Assembly: GCA_948567375.1 (NCBI GenBank) | Contig: OX419760.1 | Span: forward strand, 51,770,001-51,834,000 | Direction: 5' to 3' | From: Lunularia cruciata | Lineage: Eukaryota > Streptophyta > Marchantiopsida > Lunulariales > Lunulariaceae | DNA length: 64,000 bases | Shown here: in pieces, positions 11,749 to 22,045 of the stretch | Numbering within the stretch: position 1 is the first letter of the stretch | How the letters are laid out: each line of letters starts with the position of its first letter | Program-made: the position numbers and the translations under genes | The notes under the pieces: model-generated | Seen by the model: the letters and a program-made list of their open reading frames with translations, nothing else | Told to the model about the DNA's origin: nothing | Databases searched by the model: none

Positions 11749-12204
11749 TGTAAAAGACCAAGGAGAGAAATAAAAGAATAGAAAGTGAAAGATCATATTG
11801 GGACTCTTGAATGAGGGAAAAGTCCAAAATGCTTAGCATGAGCTTTGGCTTTGGTATTTATAGGGAGAATACAAGGCTCTTGAGAAGCTTCCTTAAGCCG
11901 CTTTCTTGGAATGCAAGCCAAGTCTTCTCAAGAGCTTCCTTCTAGAAGTAGTATACTTGGCATGCAAGCTAAGCTAGTTGGAAGCTTCCTTTTAGAAGCT
12001 ACCTACATGGAGTGCAAGCTAAGCTATTCAAGAAGCTTCCCAAGAAGCTTCATCCTGGAAGTCACCACTTGGCATGCACATTAAGCAATATTTGGAAGGT
12101 ACCAAGTAGCTCTTTGGATACTTCTAGAAGATTCTAGGCTAATTTGCCATATTTGCTACTTTGTTAGCCTTGACTAACTTGTTGGTAAACTCCATATTGT
12201 TATG
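11749..12204 (-). repeat. Solo LTR of the B family, inserted in element A reverse transcriptase
   Basis: Read on the minus strand it has the B-family LTR layout: the plus-strand left edge TGTAAAAGACCAAGGAGAG is the reverse complement of the B LTR end, and the right edge CTCCATATTGTTA is the reverse complement of its start. It is about 456 bp and carries the same palindrome-rich repeat units. No internal element sequence is attached, so it is a solo LTR, the usual product of LTR-LTR recombination. The right terminus is mutated (TTATG rather than TTACA) and I see no clean 5-bp duplication. Confidence 0.85.
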
Positions 12205-12206
12205 CG

Positions 12207-13060
12207 TGTCTATAGTAAGACAATGATGGAACACAAGTAACATTTGCAAGAAGTCCTCTAGATTTTATGATTAAATTAGTTGTAACTCAAAATCTCAAAG
12301 TGCAAGTTTGGGAAGTATGTAATAGACTACTTGAGGAATAAAGTAAGTGCAGTAAGTATCCAAGTGGTAATAGATAAAATAAAAGTCATTAAAAAATGGA
12401 GAGCTCTAGAATATCAAACTCAACTCAAGACTTCCTTAGGATTGACGTGATTCCATCATCAATTTATCAAGGGCTTCTCCAAGGGTGCACAACTTCTAAC
12501 AACACTACTTGGCAAGGAGAAGAAGTGGATATGGAGAACCGCACAAGAATTGAAAGATGCATTACTACATGCACCAATCTTGAAATGGTATGACTCAAAA
12601 CATCCAATCAAGTTGGCTATAGATGCATCAAGCATAGCAATAGGAGCAATCCTATAACAAGAGGGGCATGACGGATGGCACCTATTGCATATTTCTCTTG
12701 AAAGCTATTACCAATAGAATGCAACTATCACACCATCAAACAAGAAGAGTTGGCCAATTTCTTTGCAACCAAGCATTGGAAGCACTATCTTGGTGAGATG
12801 GCATTTGTACTGGAGACATACCACAAACCTCTAGTCTACCTCAAGACATAAAAAATCTATCTCATCAACAAATTTGGTGGGTGGAGTGGAGACAAAGGTT
12901 CAACATGACAATCATATATGTAGAAGGCAAGAAGCAACTTGTAGATGCATTTACCCAAATGCCTATGGCAAACAATCTGGTAGTAAAGGTCAAGATGAAC
13001 CTTGAATTTTGGCCAAGGATTCTTGTTGCTACAAAAATTGACCCATAGATTGTAAGAGCT
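12207..13060 (+). pseudogene. Element A reverse transcriptase 3' part and RNase H, decayed
   Basis: RT resumes with VYSKTMMEHK and continues to KCKFG with stops. RNase H follows from about 12570: HAPILKWYDSKHPIKLAIDASS (first catalytic Asp in the IDAS block), AIGAIL, then CNYHTIKQEELANF and ATKHWKHYLGEMAFVLETYH. The last motif is normally TDH, so the third catalytic Asp is a Tyr here. RNase H removes the RNA strand of the replication hybrid. Element C keeps IDH at the corresponding place (55174-55200). Confidence 0.8.
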
Positions 13061-13089
13061 TGATCATCCAAAGTCATCACTTATACCCA

Positions 13090-13560
13090 AGGGCTTGGTT
13101 TTTGTGATGGCAAGTTATGGATCTTGGATGACAAGGACATAAGAACCACCATCCTAGTAAAATGTCATGATTCCGCCATTGCAAGTCACATTAGAGTGGA
13201 CAACGCCTTGGATGTAGCCAAACAACATTACTATTGGCCCAAGATGAGCAAGGATGTGATGTAGTACATTCAAAGTTGCTTACTTTGTCAACAAAATAAG
13301 GCATCTCTTCAAGCCTCTATAGAATTCCTTCAACCACTTCCTACTCCTACACAACATTGGGAACATATAAGCATGGATCTGGTTTGTGAATTGCCCAAGA
13401 TCACCTTAGGGTTTGACTCCATCATAGTCTTTGTTGATTGACTCAAAAAAATGATTCTTTTGTGTCCTATCACCAAGAATGTGATTGCTCCACAATTAGC
13501 TCAATTGTATTTAGATGTAGTATTTTCTCACCATGGCCTATCTCTAGTGCTCATCACTAA
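13090..13560 (+). pseudogene. Element A integrase, N-terminal part (zinc domain and first half of catalytic core)
   Basis: The HHCC zinc module is visible as CHDSAIASHIRVDN, QHYYWPKMSKD and SCLLCQQNKA. It is followed by QHWEHISMDLVCELP, with the first catalytic Asp in MDL, and then DSIIVFVD and QLYLDVVFSHHGLSLVLIT. At 13561-13565 (TAGAG) the sequence is broken by element B and resumes at 19116 in the same frame once one TAGAG is discounted. Stops occur at 13261 and 13439. Confidence 0.85.
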
Positions 13561-13565
13561 TAGAG
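13561..13565 (+). repeat. Target site duplication of element B, left copy (TAGAG)
   Basis: TAGAG directly precedes the TG of the 5' LTR of B and is repeated exactly at 19111-19115 after its 3' LTR. Confidence 0.95.
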
Positions 13566-13931
13566 TGTAACAATGTGGAGTTTAGCAACATAGTTAGTAA
13601 GGCTAACAAAGTAAAGAAGAAGTCAAATTAGCCTAGAATATTCTAGAAGCATCTAGGAAGCTTCTTGGGAAGATTCCCGGCTAGCTTAACTTGCACCCCA
13701 AGCAAGTAGCTTCTAGAAAGAAACTTCTAGAAACTTCTAACTAGCTTAGCTTGCACACTAAGTAGGCGACTTCTAGAAGGAAGCTTCTTGAGAAGTTTGT
13801 CAAGGGCCTTGTATGCTACCTATAAATACCAAAGCCAAGCTCATGCTAGGCATTCAGAGTTTTCACACATTCAAGTATCCCCATGTGAGTTTTCATTCTC
13901 CTATTACTCTCCTTGGTCTTGATCTTTTACA
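13566..13931 (+). repeat. 5' LTR of element B
   Basis: It begins TGTAACAATGTGGAG and ends GATCTTTTACA, 366 bp. It contains palindrome-rich units around CTTCTAGAAGGAAGCTTC and a TATA-like TATAAATACC near 13821, followed by CATTCAGAGTTT, which could be the transcription start region of the element. Confidence 0.92.
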
Positions 13932-13932
13932 T

Positions 13933-13948
13933 TGGTATCAAAGCAGGA
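13933..13948 (+). promoter_or_regulatory. Primer binding site of element B, tRNA-Met type
   Basis: TGGTATCAAAGCAGGA starts one base after the LTR and differs little from the canonical TGGTATCAGAGC site complementary to the tRNA-Met 3' end. Confidence 0.88.
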
Positions 13949-14184
13949 ATGGGATGGATGGAATTTATGACCACCAAATCCACTTCCACCAAACCATTGG
14001 GATTTCCATGTCCAAGTACTACCCAAGCATCACCTCACACTTTGGACAAGATTTTTGCATATGATCATGATATCTGAGGAACCCTTGGTGCTTTTGATGG
14101 TAACTTTTGGAGAACGGTGGATGTGCTGCTTCTATGTGTTAATAAATTAGATAGATTAGGAGTGGCGTGATAGAGTAACAACCA

Positions 14185-15015
14185 TGGTGGAAATGCCCAA
14201 TGTTATCCTTGCTATGCAACAACAAATTGAGCACCTTATTCAATTATTGGATGAACAAGATCTTCAACGACAAGAGCACATAGAGAGAGTACCAATTTGA
14301 GAAGGAGAAGATCAAATCAGATTCCCTAAACCCAAGGTATTTGAAGGCAGGAATCTTTTGGATGTAGTGGAGAATTTTGTGTTTGATTGTGAATGTTATT
14401 TCAAAGCTACCAATCTACAAGACAAGCAAAAATAGATTTTCTTGGCTTCTAGCCTATTGGATGGAGTAGCAAAGATATGATGGATATTCCAAGTGGAGCA
14501 AGCTGAATGACAAATTTTTGCACCAATCTTGACATGGGCAAAATTCAAGAGTGCAATAATTAATTGGTTCCAAGCTATAAATGCCACATGAGCTGCACGA
14601 GATAGGTTGGTAGAATTGAAACAAATTAGTTCTATAAGAAGTTACATCACACGATTCCAGAACACCATCATGCAAATTCTAGTTATCTTGGAAGGTGAAG
14701 CTTTGGATCTCTTTGTGAGGGCTTGAAGTCAAGAACCAAATTAAAGATAACCATGCAAGAGCCACAACACTTGGAAGAAGCCATGCGGTTGGCCAAACAT
14801 TTTGATTCCTTGGTTGCAACAACTTGATCTTGACCTTGACCTCCACAAAACCTACCTATACACTACACACGTGTGGAGTAGCCAATACCAATGGAGATTG
14901 ATGTCATTCAACAAAGACCACTTGGTACTACAAATAGAGAGAAACTGCAACCAAATGGTGGTTGTTTTTATTGTTGCAAATTAGGACATTGCATTGCTGA
15001 ATGTCCACTCAAAAA
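14185..15015 (+). pseudogene. Element B gag, decayed
   Basis: The frame opens with MVEMPNVILAMQQQIEHLIQ, then RFPKPKVFEGRNLLDV and ENFVFDCECYFKATN, a typical start of the gag core. After frame breaks come WFQAINA and RDRLVELKQISSIRSYITRFQ. Close to 14955-15000 there is a CCHC zinc knuckle, CFYCCKLGHCIAEC, which binds element RNA. At least five stops interrupt the domain. The gag leads, after a frame change, into the protease frame starting at 15115. Confidence 0.82.
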
Positions 15016-15114
15016 TAGGTGACCTCAACAAGTTGCCTAGATGGAGTTTGTGGAGAAAAATGATCAAGGAAATGACAAATCCTAATAGAAGATTTTGAGC
15101 TGCCTACTAGGAGC

Positions 15115-15648
15115 TTGATTAGTTCCAATGGGATTGAAGGCTTGACCTATGCAAGGTTGCTTCACTTGCAAGGTACAATATCTAATCAAGGTTGTAGAAT
15201 TTTGATTGATTCCGGAAGTTCAAAAAATTATATGTCTATGCAAGTAACAAAGGAATTGAGTGTTCCTATCAAGCCAATAATTGGAAGTAGATTGATGATG
15301 GCGGATGGTAGAAAGGGTTCTGCATTCCGTATCTTGCATCCTGTTACTTTCAAGATTGAGAAGGAGTATTTGGAGTGTATAAGGTTTGTAGTGGCACCTC
15401 TACACTATGATATCATTTTAGGTATATCTTGGCTTGAATATCATAAGGTTCAATTTGATTGGACCCAAATTCAAGTACAACACCAAGGTAGGAATTTTTT
15501 ATTAGGTTGTTTAGCACCTCTGAAGAAGGCACCTAAGAATTATCAATCCCATGATGGAAAGTTTGTTGAGAAGGTAGCCATAGAGCAAGCCTTGAAGGGA
15601 GATGAGTTCCAAGATGGGAAGTTTGCCAAGAAGGCAACCATGGAGTAA
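15115..15648 (+). CDS. Element B aspartic protease domain, open frame with intact active site
   Basis: A 177-codon open frame carries a retropepsin-like domain. The order is GTISNQGCRILIDSGSSKNY, with the catalytic DSG at about residues 35-37, then the flap-like LMMADGRKGS, and YDIILGISWLEYHKV at about residues 100-114. It is the longest preserved pol segment of B and one of the few with an unaltered catalytic triplet. The product would cleave Gag-Pol. In the living element it would have been part of a polyprotein, so the ATG at 15115 is only the first in the surviving frame. After the domain, the frame runs into the 60-bp tandem repeats and stops at 15646, one codon before the next open segment. 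Confidence 0.75.
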   Translation: MISSNGIEGLTYARLLHLQGTISNQGCRILIDSGSSKNYMSMQVTKELSVPIKPIIGSRLMMADGRKGSAFRILHPVTFKIEKEYLECIRFVVAPLHYDIILGISWLEYHKVQFDWTQIQVQHQGRNFLLGCLAPLKKAPKNYQSHDGKFVEKVAIEQALKGDEFQDGKFAKKATME

Positions 15649-15732
15649 AATTTGAAGAGAGATGAGTCCATAGATGGGAAAATTGTTAATAAAGCAGCCA
15701 TAGAGCAAGCTTTGGAGGAAGATAAGTTTGTA
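15553..15732 (+). repeat. 60-bp in-frame tandem repeat (three copies) between protease and RT of element B
   Basis: GATGG(A/G)AA begins at 15553, 15613 and 15673, exactly 60 bp apart. Each unit encodes 20 residues of the form DGKFVEKVAIEQALKGDEF; the middle copy has a nonsense codon. The repeats lie in the linker between protease and reverse transcriptase. Confidence 0.9.
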
Positions 15733-16640
15733 TTCATGGTGTGGATCAAGCAGATTGCACAAGGAAAATTTGAGGAGGGCCAAGAGCCTCATCAAGCAAT
15801 GGTTGATAAGATAGTTCAAGAGTTTGCGAACATGTTCCTAGATGATCTGCCAAAGGGATTACCCTCCGATCATGGTGTGCTCTTCAAGACTGAATTATTG
15901 CTAGGGAGTACTCTAGTGAGTAGACCAATCTATCAGCTCTCACCAAAGAAGTTGGAGGAGTTGCAAACAACACTTACAGAGTTGTTGGAGAAGGACTCTA
16001 TACAACATAGTACCTCTCCTTGGGGAGCACCAGTATTATTTATTTCTAAAGAAGGATGGAGGACTTTGTTTTTGTATTGATAACCGCGGGTTCAATAAGC
16101 AAACAATGAAGAATGCATATCCATTACCTTGGATTGATGACTTGCTTGATCAACTGAGTGGAGCACAATACTTTACCAAGTTGGATCTTCATAGTGGCTA
16201 TTGGAAAATCCCTATTGATCAAGGAGGATGTGCAAAAGACTACCTTTCACACAAGGTATGGGCATTTTGAGTAGAGAGTTCTACCTTTCGGGCTCACTAA
16301 TGCTCCAACCGCTTCATGGATTAGATGCATTGGATGTTGGATGGACTATTGGATCAGTATGTGGTGGTGTTCTTGGATTATATCTTAATCTATAGCAAGA
16401 CAAAGGCAAAACACATGAATCATGTGCAAGAAGTCCTAAGACAATTATGACAATGGAAATTTTATTGCAAGAAATTGAATTGTGCCTTTTGACAAAAGGA
16501 GATCACCTTCTTGGGTCACAAGATCCCATTGGAAGAGATCAAGATGGAAGAGGAGAAAATCAAGGCCATTACTGATTGGCCTACTCAAAGGGATACTATA
16601 GAAGTATAGGCATTTAATGGATTGGCCAGTTCTTACCGAT
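15652..16640 (+). pseudogene. Element B reverse transcriptase, decayed
   Basis: An open segment to 16080 covers [56 protein letters not shown] and breaks in the KKDG block. In another frame it goes on with [38 protein letters not shown] and VVVFLDYILIYSKT. The catalytic motif reads FLDY where YLDD is expected, so the second Asp is gone. The thumb/connection part (ITFLGHKI, IKAITDWPTQ) follows with stops. Confidence 0.88.
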
Positions 16641-17165
16641 AGTTCATCCATTATTATGCTCATGTGGCTACACCATTGACTGACCTCTTAAGGAAGAACT
16701 TGAGCTTCCAATGGACCACCAAGCATGAAGAAGCATTCCAAAAATTGAAACATATGGTGTCTTCAAGACTCATCCTTCAACCATATGATCCTTAGCTACC
16801 TTGTGTGGTTGATTTTGATACTTCTAAATTTTCAATTGGAGTAGTGTTGCAACAAGAATTCCTAGATGGACAACATCCCATTTCCTTTATGTCTTGTCAA
16901 CTAAATATAGTTGAAAGAAATTACTCTACTCAAGATCAAGAACAACTTGCAATGGTATACGCCACCAAGGTATGGAGGCATTATCTCTTAAGGAAACAAG
17001 TGATCATGCAAACTGATCATAAACTATTGTTGTAGACCTTACACTTGGAATACATGAAGAGTAGACATCATCGATGGGAGGAGCAACACCAATTGTTTGA
17101 CATCAAACTTGAGTACAAACCAGGTCGGTTCCATGTCAACCTTGATGCTCTATCATGACGACCTG
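16640..17165 (+). pseudogene. Element B RNase H, decayed
   Basis: It reads FIHYYAHVATPLTDLLRK, FQWTTKHEEAFQKLK, CVVDFDTSKFSIGVVLQQE, PISFMSCQLNIVERNYSTQD, QLAMVYATKVWRHYLLRKQV, MQTDHKLLL and YKPGRFHVNLDALS. Here the TDH motif with its catalytic Asp is intact, but stops precede and follow the open segment 16805-17035. The fold is the standard gypsy RNase H. Confidence 0.85.
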
Positions 17166-18430
17166 ATTTGAAGTCTCTTCCTCTCATCACGATGGCAATT
17201 AAGACGGTGGCAATTGACTCCAAGGTCCAAAATGAGTTTTTGGTCAGCTCTACAACAAGATCCCTTTTTCCAAATGGTACATGGTCATCTTACAGCATGT
17301 GATAAGGAGTACAAAAAATTCTCCTTCAAGGAAGGCCTTCTATTCCATGAGGACCAGATCTATGTTCCAGCCAAAGATGATCTCTGATTCTTGCATCTTC
17401 AAGAAGCCCATGATTTATTGATAGTTGGTCACATGGGTGTGGACAAGACCTTAGGTACCCTCCAATGCCAATGGTGGTGGCCTAACATGACACAAGATGT
17501 TCAAGAGTTTGTTTGATTGTGTGAAAGCTGCCAATGCAACAAGGCCAACAACCAAAAGCCGAATGGACTCCTTCAACCAATCCCCACTCCATCTACTCGA
17601 TGGGAACACGTGAGCTTGGATCTCATCATATCCTTGCCCAAGACAAAGCAAGGACACACAACAATTATGGTGTTTGTGCATAAGCTTAGTAAGCAAATCT
17701 ACTTGGCACCAACCATTGATACCATAAATGCTCTAACCTTAGCACAAATCTACTTTGACAATGTCTTCAAGTATCATGGGATGCTATGTGTACTCATCTC
17801 CAACCGTGATCCTTGATTCATTGGGAAGTTTTGGCAAGCATTCTTCCAGATACTCGGCACCAAGCTTGCTTTGTCCACATCCTATCATTCTCAAACTGAT
17901 GAAAAAACTAAACGTGCAAATTGTACCTTGGAGGATATGCTGCATGCCTTTGTCAATGTCCACCACACCAATTGGGATGAATATCTTGTAGTTGCAAAAT
18001 TTGTCTACAACAATTCCAAATAGGCAAGCACCAGATTTTCTTCTTTTTATCTCAATTTTGGCCAAAATCCGCTTGTCCCAAATCCTCTTCTTGCTCCTCC
18101 TCCATCTCAGGTTCCTCATACTTCAACCTTCTTGACCACCATCTCCAAATCTCTCCAACAAGCCAAATCTCAACTCCTTGTTGCTCAAAATTGTCAAAAA
18201 CAATATATGGACCACCATCGTCGTGATCTCACCTTTGAAGTTGATGATAAAGTTATGCTATCCTCTAGTAATCTACCCCTCCCACTTGATACCCAAGTTT
18301 GTAAACTTGCCCCCAATTGCATAGGACCCTTTGATGTCACCCAAATTGTCTCTCTTGTTGCTTATCGACTTGCCTTGCCTTGCCTTATCATATGCGTATC
18401 CATCCTATCTTTCATATTTCCAAATTGAAA
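17165..18430 (+). pseudogene. Element B integrase, decayed
   Basis: The zinc module reads HDLLIVGHMGVDKTLG and CESCQCNKA. The catalytic core shows RWEHVSLDLIISLP with the first Asp; VLISNRDP, where the second Asp (normally SDR) is Asn; and HSQTDEKTKRANCTLEDML, where the third acidic residue (normally TERAN) is Lys. The GPY/F-type tail follows as VCKLAPNCIGPFDVTQIVSL. With two of three catalytic residues lost, the enzyme could not insert DNA. The C-terminus continues into the chromodomain. Confidence 0.88.
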
Positions 18431-18489
18431 CCCTTTGTTCCTAAGCTCTCTTCTTTTTCCTCTCAAGTCCAACCCCCTCCTCCTCCTAT

Positions 18490-18708
18490 CCCTATCAATG
18501 ATCATGAGGAGTACAAATTTGATTGTATCTTTGCACTTCACCACATTCAATGAGGACGTTGACAACATACAAAGTACAATGTCCTTTGGAAAGTGTATCT
18601 CCTTCATGATGTCATATGGGAACCTCTTTTTCACCTCCAAAATGCACATACAACCATCCAGGAGTTTGAAGCTTCAATGGCAAGGAGGACATCACCAACT
18701 AGCGGTGG
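18490..18708 (+). pseudogene. Element B chromodomain
   Basis: Translation gives PIPINDHEEYKFD, YNVLWKVYLLHDVIWEPLFHL and QEFEASMARRTSPTSGGG. This is the chromodomain pattern with the aromatic W and the conserved tail shared with element T at 200-410. Stops and a frame slip occur in the middle. In chromoviruses this module is fused to the integrase C-terminus. Confidence 0.8.
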
Positions 18709-18715
18709 GGGAATG

Positions 18716-19110
18716 CGTAAAAATATGGAGTTTAGCAATGTAGTTAGTAAGGCTAACAAAGTAGAGAAGAAGCCAAATTAGCCCAAAATATTCTAGAAAC
18801 ATCTAGGAAGCTTCCCAAGATTAGGTAGCTTCTAGAAGGAAGTTGCTAGAAACTTCTAACTAGCTTAGCTTGCACACCAAGAAGGCATCTTCTAGAAAGA
18901 AGAGTCTTGAGAAGCTTCTTGGTTAACTTGGCTTGCACTCTAAGAAAGCGGCTCAAGGAAGCTTCTTGAGAAGCTTCTGAAGGTCCTTGTATGCGACCTA
19001 TAAATACCAAAGCCAAAGCTCATGCTAGACATTTGGAGTTTTCTCACATTCAAGTATCCCCATGTGATTTTCCATTCTCCTATCTCTCTTCTTGATCTTG
19101 ATCTTTTACA
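18716..19110 (+). repeat. 3' LTR of element B
   Basis: 395 bp, preceded by the polypurine tract GGTGGGGGAA (about 18704-18713) and ending GATCTTTTACA directly before the second TAGAG. The first base has changed so the terminus reads CG rather than TG. It is longer than the 5' LTR because of one additional palindrome-rich segment (around 18905-18960). Confidence 0.92.
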
Positions 19111-19115
19111 TAGAG
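19111..19115 (+). repeat. Target site duplication of element B, right copy (TAGAG)
   Basis: Exact match to 13561-13565. Confidence 0.95.
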
Positions 19116-19780
19116 GCACTCAATTCACCAAAAAAATTTGGAAACTCTTTTGTTTCTTCAAAACCAAATTGGCCATATCCATGGCTTACCATTCACATAC
19201 CAATGGACAAATAGAGCAGGCTAATTGCACTATTGAAGACATGCTCTAGGGTTTCACCCTAGAGCATGCAAGAATTGTGTGACACCTTACTTCCATTGGT
19301 GGTATTTGCATACAACAATTCAATGAATGCATCTACATAGGCCACACTATTCTTTCTCATGTATGGAGAGCATCCTTTCACACCTCTGAGCTTGATGAAG
19401 ATCCGCTCAATGGATACCAAGGTGGATATTGTTAACACTTTTGTTTCCAGAATCCAACAAGGAGTGGAGAACGCCAACATAGGTTGCAAATTGCCCAATA
19501 TCAACAAAAACAATATGCAGATATATATGACTAGCACATGGAGTTCAATGTTGAGGATCAGTCTGGCTGCCAACAACCAATCTCATGTTAGTTGGCTCTC
19601 ACAAGCTTAGACCTTGTTTTATTTGGCCTTTCTCCATCCTTCATCAAATTCGCAAAGTGGCCCATCATCTTGAGCTATCGCCACACATGAAGATCCATCC
19701 AATATTCCATGTTTCTTTACTACATAGATATGCATCTTGACTACCCCAATTCTCTTCCATTCAAGAAATTTGACTTTGTC
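19111..19780 (+). pseudogene. Element A integrase, second half of catalytic core and tail
   Basis: It resumes as NRGTQFTKKIWKLF, FKTKLAISMAYHSHTNGQIEQANCTIEDML, the block with the third catalytic Glu, here intact (QIEQAN). The second catalytic Asp is Asn (LITNR at the join, normally SDR). Degenerate tail sequence follows, with KIHPIFHVSLLH-like remnants near 19690-19730. Stops and frame changes are frequent. Confidence 0.82.
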
Positions 19781-19784
19781 CAAC

Positions 19785-19995
19785 CCTCATTGATGACATA
19801 GAGGAATATGAAATTGAACACATTCTTTAGAAAAGCATTTGAGGTACTCGTTATCCATGTGTGGAATATCTTGTACATTGGAAAGGGTACCCATTGTATG
19901 AGGCAACATGGAAACCAACAACTAACTTGACCTATGCACAAGTGTTAGTTAAATCTTTTGAGCAACAGCTTTGCAACGAGGATGTTGCATCTTAA
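19785..19995 (+). pseudogene. Element A chromodomain
   Basis: It reads PTLIDDIEEYEIEHIL, then CVEYLVHWKGYPLYEATWKP, then AQVLVKSFEQQLCNED. The aromatic residues of the chromodomain cage are visible. Two stops fall in the linker between the first and second strands. Its presence classifies A as a chromovirus. Confidence 0.88.
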
Positions 19996-20007
19996 AAGGA
20001 GGAAGTC

Positions 20008-20617
20008 TGGAATACCAATAGCTAGATATATTATCTAGAGGTGAAAATTGGCTTGGTACTATTTTGAAGAATGTTATTTATGTGCTAGGTAGAGATCAAA
20101 TAGAGGTATCACCAAAAGACTACTTCTATTAATAGGGCAAGAGCCAAAAATAGCCTAAAAAGCCAAAAAAATTAAGAGCCAAGTTTGGATGCATAAATGG
20201 ATGAATTAGGCCTTGAAAATATGCAAATTACCCCACCAAGGAAAAAAAGTTGACCTTCCTTCCTCCCCTTCCCTTTGTCTGTCTCATTAGAGCTTTCCAA
20301 AGGTACCTCACTCATGCAATTTTGAGATTCATAGAGGAAGATTCCCTAAAGATTCTCTTTGATCAAAGATTATTTGACCAACCAGATAAGATCAGAACCA
20401 ACATGCCATCCATGCATGCAATTAATCTAATACTAGAGCCTACTAACATGTCACCCACCCATATATCTGATCCAAGGGTGGAGCTTCCTTTAAAGGGATC
20501 CTCTTTGGTATATAATAAAGTCAAGGTGCTCCTTAGGGGTATTGGAGTATTGAGTGTGAAGCTTTTTGTTTCTTCTTCTATGTTTCTCTTAAGGTCTCCT
20601 ATCCTTGGAAGATTATA
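20008..20617 (+). repeat. 3' LTR of element A
   Basis: 610 bp, preceded by a polypurine tract AAAAGGAGGAAG (19994-20005). It starts TGGAATACCAATAGCTAG and ends GGAAGATTATA, so both termini differ by one base from the 5' LTR. Confidence 0.9.
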
Positions 20618-22045
20618 GAAAAGCTTGAGCAAAATGTTTCACTAAAAATTGAGAAGAAGAAACTAGGTGATTGTCAAGAGACAAGAGACGGCAATGCTTA
20701 GCTTTTTTTAGTTCCAAAGAGGAAAAATTTCAACAGTTAAATTTCTCTCTAGAAATGGCTAAATGTTTTGCAAGGAGAGAAAGGAAGGGATTTTTTGAAG
20801 GTAGCAAGAGGCAAAGTTTGATTGATATTTGGGAGAAGAATGCATAGTTTCTAGGTGACAAAAATTTGGCAAATTGGGACAAGAAGGCAAAAATCAATTT
20901 TATGAGAGGAAGCAATTTGAGAAAGAGCTATAAAATGGATTTTTGAGATAAGGTATTTGGGAGAGTATTGGAAGATAAGACATAAGAGAGCCCAATGAAA
21001 ATCCAATGAAATCCTTGTCCAACAAGAGCTTCACAAAAACCAAGTGAAACCCAAGCGAAACACCATTTCATCCAACAAAACCAAAGTGAAACACCTCTTT
21101 GTCCAACAAAATAGCAACAAAACTCCCGTGTCAACAAGAACTAGCAAAAGTCCAACAAAACCTAAGTGAAACCTAGCAAAACTTTGCAAGTGTAGTGTAT
21201 AAAAAGTGAAGCCCTTGCAAAACTTGAGCAAAATCATAATGAGAACATGACCAATAGAAGCAAATCCCTCAAGACCATTTGAAAAAATAGGCTAAAATAA
21301 GAAACCTTGACTCTTAGCATTACATTTCAGATTCACTTGTATATATATAACCATTTGCATTACAATTGTAGTCTAGTAGTCCCTCTTAACCTACTAATCC
21401 CTTTGTGCAAACTCTACATCTAATGAGAGACAAGCTTTCTACATCAGTTTGAGCAACTCTAGATGTAAGGAGAGGCAAACTCTACATCTATGCTAATGCT
21501 CTATTAGTTTAATATAGCATTAACACTCTCACTTGAACTACAAGGAATATAGTTGGGCAAAGGAAATTTGGGATCATTTTTGTAACCTTGCACAAATGTA
21601 CTATTTATATCAGAGTATATACTCATCAAACTCTTTATTCTTGTTTTTGTAACTCTAAAATCATAGAATGAAATATTTTGGATTAAGCATTCCTCTCTTT
21701 TATTCTTCTTTTTATAACTTGGAAATTAATACATTATCTTCTACTTCACCTTCCACAAGCAACTTTTTCATCTTGACAATCTTGTGTGCTTCAATTTTGG
21801 CCAACTTACATTTCTCTCTCTATTGCTTGGACAAATTCACTCTTCAACTTTGTAACATTGGAAAGGTCTTGCTCAAAGGAAACAACTGTAGAAGATGAAG
21901 GTATCTTAGCTTGATAAAATTTTCTTCTTTTCCTTAGATTCATTCTCCCATTCTCCTTCCTTCTCACTCTTGCTACACTTCTCTTTCTCCTTCTCTAACT
22001 CAAGGTTCCTCCTCTATTGATGTACTTGGTTGAGGTGGAAACTCC
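20618..22045. other. Intergenic, mostly unassigned, with a degenerate short repeat
   Basis: About 20985-21215 contains repeated words of the type CCAAGTGAAAC and TCCAACAAAA, five or so each, in uneven order; this explains the open minus-strand frames there. The rest shows no recognised feature. Confidence 0.5.

Larger units (their letters stand above)
13566..19110 (+). mobile_element. Ty3/gypsy chromovirus B, complete, nested in element A
   Basis: LTRs lie at 13566-13931 and 18716-19110. Between them are a tRNA-Met-type primer site, gag with CCHC knuckle, an open protease frame, RT, RNase H, integrase, chromodomain and a polypurine tract. The 5,545-bp element is flanked by an exact TAGAG duplication, and removing it with one copy of the duplication restores the integrase frame of element A. 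B is therefore younger than A. It still carries frameshifts and stops, and its RT and integrase have lost catalytic residues, so it cannot move on its own. Confidence 0.95.
8452..20617 (+). mobile_element. Ty3/gypsy chromovirus A, complete but dead, with two nested insertions
   Basis: LTRs of one family lie at 8452-9032 and 20008-20617. Between them are a tRNA-Met-type primer site, gag with zinc knuckle, protease, reverse transcriptase, RNase H, integrase and a C-terminal chromodomain, then a polypurine tract, all in plus orientation and in the order of plant chromoviruses. Two later insertions interrupt it: a minus-strand solo LTR at 11749-12204 inside the RT active-site region, and the whole of element B (13566-19110) inside the integrase catalytic core. 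Without these insertions the element would be roughly 6.1 kb. Many stops, frameshifts and lost catalytic residues show it is old. The bases flanking the LTRs (CAAAG and GAAAA) do not form a clean duplication. Confidence 0.9.

Noticed and set aside
8447-20622. Target duplication of element A
   Set aside because: CAAAG before and GAAAA after the LTRs do not match well enough to claim a duplication.
20985-21215. CCAAGTGAAAC / TCCAACAAAA repeats as a satellite
   Set aside because: Spacing is irregular and copies are few; best described as a degenerate simple repeat.
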